From Thermothielavioides terrestris NRRL 8126 (Eukaryota > Ascomycota > Sordariomycetes > Sordariales > Chaetomiaceae), in assembly GCF_000226115.1 (NCBI RefSeq), contig NC_016457.1, forward strand, positions 806,001 through 870,000: a DNA stretch of 64,000 bases, in the 5' to 3' direction. Shown piece after piece: positions 55,722 to 64,000 of the stretch. The stretch's first letter is position 1, and each line of letters opens with the position of its first letter. The notes under the pieces were generated by a model. It ran no database searches and was not told where the DNA came from. It saw nothing but the letters and a program-made list of their open reading frames with translations. The translations under genes were made by a program, and so were the position numbers.

Positions 55722-58700
55722 TACCCCCCCTTTCCCGGATAGGGAGCTGGTTTAGGGTATACGTAGCGTAGCGCTAGGCGTAGATCTAGCGTAGCGTAGA
55801 GTCGATTATAGCGAACGCCAGTATCTAACCCAGTGTTTAGGCGGCTTAGCGCTATTGCCTATAATCCTACTACCTAGCTATAGGTTATTTATTTACCTCA
55901 CTTTTATAGGACGCTGATTAGCCTTTTCCTCGCCTTATACTCTCCTTTATAGTAGCTATATCGTACAAGGTATATCTACTGATCGAGTACAATAGACCCT
56001 CTACCCATTGCCAATAAAACCTTTCCCTTTACACGAACTCGCTCCTTACATTCTCTTCTCGTTTCTAGTGTATACCCTCTCCCTACTCCTATAACTTTGT
56101 CTTCCTCCTACTTATATATCGACATTTCTCTCTTTATCCTACTTTGTATATATTCCTCGTTTATTGTACTTCTATTCTATATATATCTTCTGCCCTTTAT
56201 ATTTTTTCTTGCCTCCTATTTACTCTGTTGAGCATTTACTTTATACGTTGTTAGCCTCTTTTTATATAAGCTATATAGTTGTCCAACGTCTATACTCCTA
56301 TTGTATTAGCTTTGTCATTGTTATTATATATCTAACTACTTTACTAACTATATCTACTACGTTTTTATTTTATATTCGACTTGTCCTATAATTCTTCCTC
56401 TTTATACTTACTTAGTCCTTTAGCTACCTTCTCTATATATATAGCTTATATACGTTCTATCTATTCGCTTCGCCCTCTATAGTAGCTTCTTATTTCCTTT
56501 ACAATTCCAATATATTCCTAAGACTTATTTGCTATAATGTCGGTAGTAGTCGCTTCTTTTAGAGATAGTAGTAAGAGGCATTGTCCTAAAGGGGATAACA
56601 ATTAAGATCGTAATATACGTTACTCTATATTAAGTCTACTCTAGCCTTGGATTAGAAGTTGATAGCGTCCTAGATAGAACTATAACAACTATAGTAACTC
56701 CTTTCGTTATATCATTAGTAGCTATATTATAGAAGGAGATTCTAACGATAAGGATAATGTCCTCCTAGAGGAGGAGGGAGACGTCTATCTCAATTGTATT
56801 AAGCAGCTTCTTTATAGTAACTTAGTGAATTGCGTTTAGGGCTAGGGAGAAAGCTACTTAGAATATACTAAAGCCTATATTAAATGCCATTAGAATCTAG
56901 CACTTTAAACGACGAACGCTTCTCTATACATTGGTTTAAAACGTTTAGTCAAGTTTTATACCAACAACTAAACTATCGCTAAGCCTACTTAGAAGAAGAC
57001 TAAGACCGAGCTAGCCTATTATACTATCTTAATACTATAATTTAGTACTTTTATATATAGCTTCTATAATATAATTAGTATAGCCCTATAGTATTGGTCT
57101 CTAGTATACTTTGCCTTTGTATTCGATATGTTTCTAGCCTCCTCTTTATCTCTTTCGACCCTAGGCTAGCGAGGAGCCCTAGTTCTATACTAGGCTCCTT
57201 AGGACAACCTTGCTATATAGTATTATAGCTACTTAGTTAAGTATATAGTATAACATCTCAATTCCTCTTAGCGAGAGAATTAGTATATTACAAAGGCTAT
57301 TTATACTATAGTATAGTCTTAGGCAACTGTCCTAGAGACGAATTTACACTTTATAGACTATATTATTATATTTACTACCCCCTTACCTATCTATACCCCT
57401 TAGGGGTCTTGCCCCTACCACTCTCCCTATATACGTTCCCCCACCTATAACCTATACTACGGTCGACGCCTTTCCTCCCCGGTAGAGGATGTACTATACG
57501 CCTATCAAGTGTATATATAGCCTTTACCTTAGACCCTTTGCGTCGCTACTCTATCTTCTTATATATCTACTCCGTCTATATACCTGTTCAAAGATAAGGA
57601 AGAGATTGCCGACGTAGGTCCCGTTATAGACCTTAAATAAATGACGCCACTAGTATATCCTATTGTTTTTTTATATATAGTTCCGTTCTATTTAGGTTTA
57701 GGAGAATAACTAGACTTAGGTATATTGTAGTTTTCCTATATCTATATAGTTATATTTGTCTAAGTAGCTAGTCTTTATAGGGTAGTTTATATACGAATAT
57801 AACGTTTCCCTTTTCTCCTTTAGTTCGATACTAGCCTATTATTATATTATATATCTCCCTACTCTTATTTAAACTCGTTAAGTATAGTAGTCTCTAAGAA
57901 GTTCTTTAAAGGCTTCTATATTAGTTTATTGTAACCTACCTACTTAATATATACATTGTAGTTGTTCCCTCTCCCTCTTATATTCTAAGTTTTAAAGATC
58001 GCCTCTACCCTATATTCCTATTAGGGAACACCCTTCTCCGATATAACCTATATAGGGTCTAGTCTCTTATTTATAACTTTCTATAAAGGGAGTAGGTTGG
58101 AAGCTATTTGTTCAACTAAGTCAATATAGAAGGTTGGGTATAGACCATTTAGTATATCGAATATCATTGTTAGTAGAGTCGGTACTACGATTACCTTATA
58201 CTTAGCATTTAGCTAGTCGAGCTTCTTACTAAGGCGATTCGTCTTTATATTATATAGAGAGAGCTATACCTTGTCCCCTACTTAGAACCTCTTAGCTAGG
58301 TAGTAAAAGCGGTTCGTATTCGTCTACTACTATTACTATATATATACGATAGCTGCTTAGATCTACTCTATCCCCTCCTTTAGGTGACGGAGGAACTTAG
58401 CAACGTAACCTTCTAGGGATACTATAGGCGCTATCGAGATCGTAATAAGCTATATAGGGCTTATATCGAACCTATAAAGGAGGTAGTTTAGGCTTACTCT
58501 AGTTATAGACAAGTCCCTATTGTTAAGTATAAACTAATAGGCTAAGAGATGTTTAAGCTAGTTGTATTATATAAAGGAGACGAAGATCTAGAGGATTACC
58601 TATACCTCTTAGTTGACCTACTTTGTCCCTCTATTTGTCTAGGGATAATAAGAAGTCGATAGGAGCTACTCTATCCTTATTATCTTATATAACGTAGTTT

Positions 58701-58894
58701 AGAACCTACTTAGCTAGTCTAACCTATAGTCGGTTATAATTTAAGTCGAGAACCTATAGAAACGCTACTATATATTATAGAATCAAAGAGTATACTCTTC
58801 CACTCCTATCAAGTATATTGCCTTGAGCTATATATACTTAGAGAGATAGTTGGTAATTACTATAAGGTAGCTAGGCACTTCTTTATCTCTTATA

Positions 58895-58925
58895 GAGAGG
58901 TCGGTTATAAAGTCAATAGAGATCT
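58895..58925 (-). pseudogene. Integrase remnant
   Basis: The minus strand reads ISIDFITDLS, the first catalytic-Asp block of gypsy integrases, directly preceded by a TAG stop consistent with mutation of CAG. Lies downstream of the reverse-transcriptase remnant. Confidence 0.72.
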
Positions 58926-60250
58926 ATTTCTAGAAGCGATTAAGGATAGGCAAGGGCTATAGAAGCCTTTAACATAGTTGTTGAGAGATTTTACTCTAAT
59001 AGTACTAATTATAGTTCCTAATAAACCGCTTTATATTAGACGATATAAGGTTCTAGTAATAATCTTTCTAGAGCATTTTAAATAGCCTATTATACCTTAG
59101 GTATCTTAATATAGCTAAGTTATAAATCTACTAGATAATTATAGTAGTTAGGGGCTCCTATATAAGGAGCTAGAGACAGCTATAGAACTAAAGTACACCT
59201 TATATATTAAAGGAGTAGTCTACGATCTAGGTCTACACTATATTCGCTTCTTTAAAAAACTTCTGAGCTCCGTTGTAGACGGCTTAGAGCTAGTGAGTAT
59301 AGTGCTCGTCTCTGGCAATACCCTCGTTCTATAGGGTAGCGAGCTACTTATCTTCGAAGAGCGTTTCTCCTATAGGTAGCCTAGCCTCCTCCTATACGTT
59401 GGTCTAGTATACTTTGATTAGGGGAAGTAGCTAGGCGATATATTGGTTGTCTTTAGGCTTGTCCTACTCGCGCTAGGAGAGTGTATTAGGGCATAAGGCC
59501 TAGGATCCTAGCTAGTACTTTAGCTCGAAGTTGAATAAAGAGAGTGTCTTCGTCTATCTAGCCTATTGTTCGCTAATCAGACGTAGCTAAGTGAAGTACT
59601 TAAGATTTTTATAGTCGGTTAGGATAGTGAAGGGGGCTACTATACTTCGAAGCTCTGTCGACTAGGCCTTAAGGTATAAGATAATAGCTAATAGCTCTTT
59701 ATCGTAGATAGTATAGTTGTATTTAGTAGGGCTTAGTTTTATAGAGTAGTAGGCTATAGGGTAAAGGACCCCGTCCTCCCCCTACTAAGATAAGTACTTG
59801 CCAAATGCTATATTAGAATAGTCTGCTTCTATGATCGTCTCCTTCTTGGGATCCCACTAAGCGAAGATCGGCTCCGATATAAATATAGCCTTAAGTATAT
59901 CGAAGGCCTCCTATTCCTCTTTGCCCTAGTGGAATAGGACATTTTTATAGGTGAGACGTATCAATGGGGCTACTTTCTTAAAGAAGTTAGGGATAAAGTC
60001 GCGATAGAAGTTAGCGAATCTAAAGAAGCTCTATACTCCTTAGACTCTATAGGGTACTTCCTATTTATAAATAGCCTTGATCTTCTTAGGGTTAGGGCGA
60101 ATATAGACTCCTACCTCTACGATATACTTTAGGTATTTAACTTCCTTTATTATAAATATATACTTCTTAAGGTCTAGGTTAAGGCCTATATCCTTTAGCC
60201 TTTAGAGGACTTTGTATACCTTCCTTATATAGTCCTTCTAGCTCCTACTT

Positions 60251-60291
60251 AAGTATATTAAGATATCGTTAAGGTATATCGTTATATAGTC
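60251..60291 (-). pseudogene. Reverse-transcriptase remnant
   Basis: The minus strand reads DYITIYLNDILIY, close to the catalytic box of Ty3/gypsy reverse transcriptase, in which the first catalytic Asp appears as Asn (AAC, a G-to-A change). Stops surround it in the same frame. Non-functional. Confidence 0.8.
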
Positions 60292-62744
60292 TTCTAGCGT
60301 TGGGCTAAGGGCGTTGTTGATATATCTTTAGAACGTTATAGGAATATCTACGAGCTTAAAAGAGTAGATTAGCTATTCGAATAGCTTGAACCTTATATAA
60401 AACGCTATAAGATACTTGTCCCCTTTAGCTATTTAAATACAATAGAAAGTAGCTTTGACGTCTAGCTTTATAAACTATTTAGCTTTAGCTAGGGACTAGA
60501 GAGTCTCTTTAATTAAGGGAAGTAGATATTAGTCTTGTTTAGTAATCTTGTTTAGAGCCTAGTAATCTATATAGAACCTCTATCCCCCTCCTAGCTTCTT
60601 TACAAAGAGGACTAGGATAGCTACCAATAAAAAGCTTATCTAGATCTATCCCTTATCTATTAGGTCTACGACCTACTTCTAAATCTCTAGGAGATAGTCC
60701 CTTAGTATATTATATAAGGGTCTTTATAGAAGCTTAGGAGGTTTCCTATCTAGGCTTATCTTAAGACGGATATAATAGTTGGCCTCCCCCTAATAGGGAA
60801 GTAGACCGTTCACCTTTTCTTTGTCGAAGAGGTTAGTAAAGTCTTGTAGCTCCTTTAGTAGAGCGATCTTCAAGTCTAGGTCGGCGTTAGGCTAAGAGAT
60901 AGCTACCCCTAATATAGTAGTTATTTTATAGATACTAGTGACGAGAAATATATCTTAGGCTCCTTTAAACTTCTTCTTTTGTACTTTGTAGGCTAAGCCT
61001 ACGAATACTATATCTATAATTAGGGTAGTGTTAGTTTTTTTCTATTATAAGGAGCATTTATATACCTATAGGCTACTTTATAAATTAATAGTAAGGACTC
61101 TATTAGCTAGGTCTAGTACAATCCTATAGTAGTTTATCTAGGAGAGCCCTAGAATAATGTTGTAAACTAGTCCTAGGACTATATAGAATATAGTAGTACT
61201 GATCTACCTATCGATATCTATTACAACCTAGGCGATATATATAATTTTCTTTATAATTTATACCCCTTTAACTATAACGCTTAGAGTATAGAGAGTTAAT
61301 AAACTTATTTGCTTAATCTTTAACTATTAATATACTCTTTCGCTAATAGCTTTATAGCTCTAATACCTATTATCTATTTATATATTTATAAAACTAAAGG
61401 AGTTTAGGAAAATGGAGATTAGAAAAGGTAGTTTATCTATTCTCTCTCTAATCTCTATAAACTCGTCCTATAAGTGGCTAGGTCCTTTTAGCCCTTATAT
61501 AAGACTTTGTATAGGGGCTACTCTTTTCCCTCCTCCTCTTTAGAGGAGGAGTCCTCCTTTACCTATTCTTTAGCTTCTAGCTTGTTAATATCGACCTAAG
61601 GAGCTAGCCTCTTAGCTAGGGCAAAGGGATAGGTAGCTACGAAGTGACCTTAGCGTTTATAATAGATATAAGCTCTAGCCTATTGATATATTATATATAC
61701 TTCGTTATTTACCTACTTCGCCTATAGCGCGTTTATACCTTACTTTCCTTTATTCCGCTACTACTTTCCTCTATAGCCTCTGTTAGCTCCCCCCTAGGTA
61801 GGGGCAGTGTAGGCTACGTTGATCCTAGTTATCGATATATCTTCGTCTATATCCTTCTCTATATCTATGTTGGGCCTAGGTCGTTTACCCTAGGACTACT
61901 AATGTCGTTCTTCTAGGTAGAAGGCCTCTAGGTCGATAGCAATCTTATAGTACTTTACAATGGCTATAGTATAGTCGTTCTATAGAACCCCCTATTTTAC
62001 TACGATATACTTCAACTTTAGAGAGAGGTATCGTTATAGTCTAATAAGTCGTACTTCGTTGCTCTAATTGAGTCCTCTAGCCTTCGATAGCTTCGCTTTA
62101 AAGCGAATAAGGAAGGAGGAGAACGGCTCGTTATCTCTTTAGCGGAGTATATCTAGCTTCGTTAAAGCTATAACTTGCTTATAGGGGTCTATATAAATGG
62201 TTATAAGATACTTAAGGAACGCTCCTAGGTTATAATTGTAGTAGAGCCCTCCCGATTTATAGAAGGCTATAACCTTAGCTTAAACTCCTTAGCTAAGGTT
62301 TCTTTAAATGAATATCTATTGGTCGTAGAAGCCTCTAATAAAGTCTTAGTCCGCTACTAGGATATATACTATTATAGCCCTCTAGGTAGTAAAGAGTTCC
62401 TTTTTACTATCGAAGGGTTGTCCTATAGGGAGGCGCTTCCGCTACGTCCTAGGAGCTACTAGAGTTGTAGCGTTAATCGTCGAAGCTAAGGCGTAGGCTA
62501 CTATAAAGGCGTTTATAGTCTAAGCTACGACGATCTAAGCTATATAGAGTTCTTTAATAGTTATATTCTACTATACAATCGTTTTTTATAAGACTTAGAA
62601 GTATTTATAGACCTAGTCTAGGTCTAGAACCTATAGGACGTCTAGGTTATTTATAGTAGCGTCTAGTCCGCTCGGTACTAGCGTTGAAACGCCTAGTGTA
62701 CTACTCTCGTCTACGCCTAGAAGCAACAACTGCTCTATCTATCG

Positions 62745-62757
62745 AAGGTAGTTGAAC
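62745..62757 (-). other. Candidate primer-binding site
   Basis: Immediately inside the 5' LTR, the minus strand reads GTTCAACTACCTT. It does not begin TGG as tRNA-primed sites do, but 12 of its bases are the exact reverse complement of AAGGTAGTTGAA inside the LTR, suggesting self-priming. Confidence 0.55.
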
Positions 62758-63017
62758 TGTAACGTACTGGCCTTATAGCGTCTATAGATAAGCGTACGAT
62801 GTTCTATTCAACTACCTTAAGGAGAGAAAAGGAGAAGTATAGGCTATGGTTCTCGTATATAGAGTTTTTAGGGGCTTACGTGTAGGGGGCTCGGGCCGAT
62901 GTTATTCTAGGCGCGAGGCGGGTCCGCCTCGGGCCCGTGGTGGGCTCGTCATAGGACCGCTATAGATCCTAGGCGTAGCCCTATATACCTAGCCCGGGTA
63001 TAGCCCGGTCTATAACA
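62758..63017 (-). repeat. 5' LTR (right copy), 260 bp
   Basis: On the minus strand it begins TGTTATAGACC and ends CGTTACA, the canonical TG...CA form. Less mutated than the left copy. It contains a TATATA motif (62856-62861) and, 40 bp downstream, AAGGTAGTTGAA (62818-62807), a possible transcript start. Confidence 0.92.
62856..62861 (-). promoter_or_regulatory. TATA box of the retrotransposon LTR
   Basis: TATATA on the minus strand in the 5' LTR, about 40 bp before the AAGGTAGTTGAA string proposed as the start of the transcript. Confidence 0.45.

Positions 63018-64000
<983 letters not shown>

Overview
The window is nuclear DNA of a filamentous ascomycete. It has spliced genes with short GT-AG introns, GC-rich third codon positions, a class III chitin synthase, COP9 and SHREC-type genes, and a heavily RIP-like mutated retrotransposon. 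Protein resemblance (recalled, not searched) points to Sordariomycetes, probably Sordariales such as Chaetomiaceae. All exon models are read by eye from splice signals and frame.

Layout. 1-38.7 kb is ordinary gene-dense euchromatin: chitin synthase chs-1 (+), NEDD8 E2 UBC12 (+), ketol-acid reductoisomerase (+), a PLP-dependent Ser/Thr dehydratase or racemase (-), indoleamine 2,3-dioxygenase (+), a Cys-rich secreted GPI-type protein (-), mitochondrial rRNA methyltransferase MRM1 (-), a Mit1/Mi-2-like chromatin remodeller (+), a CCCH zinc-finger protein (+), COP9 subunit 3 (-), RPA70 (-) and an amidohydrolase (+). The products are mostly housekeeping: cell wall, branched-chain and tryptophan metabolism, neddylation (UBC12 attaches NEDD8, the COP9 signalosome removes it), DNA replication and silencing.

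38.7-46.8 kb is gene-poor. It holds a 542-bp fold-back element, one copy of a 402-bp MITE and one candidate 80-residue gene. From 46.8 to 53.9 kb genes resume: a cytochrome b5-like protein (-), a PLC-like phosphodiesterase (-), a second MITE copy in inverted orientation, a SUR7/PalI-family membrane protein (+) and an EsdC-like glycogen-binding protein (-).

From about 55.1 to 63.5 kb lies an AT-rich island: a small hairpin, a 19-bp tandem array, degenerate telomere-like repeats, and a complete but mutated 7,556-bp Ty3/gypsy retrotransposon with two 260-bp LTRs, inserted in an ATTT microsatellite that ends in about 100 T. The last 0.5 kb is unique sequence without a recognisable gene.

The most interesting observations are the MITE pair (identical 402-bp length, 9-bp target duplications, internal telomere-like repeats, GC hairpin), a possible self-priming arrangement in the retrotransposon, and two odd gene-structure points in the remodeller gene. 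I saw no CRISPR array, rRNA or convincing tRNA.
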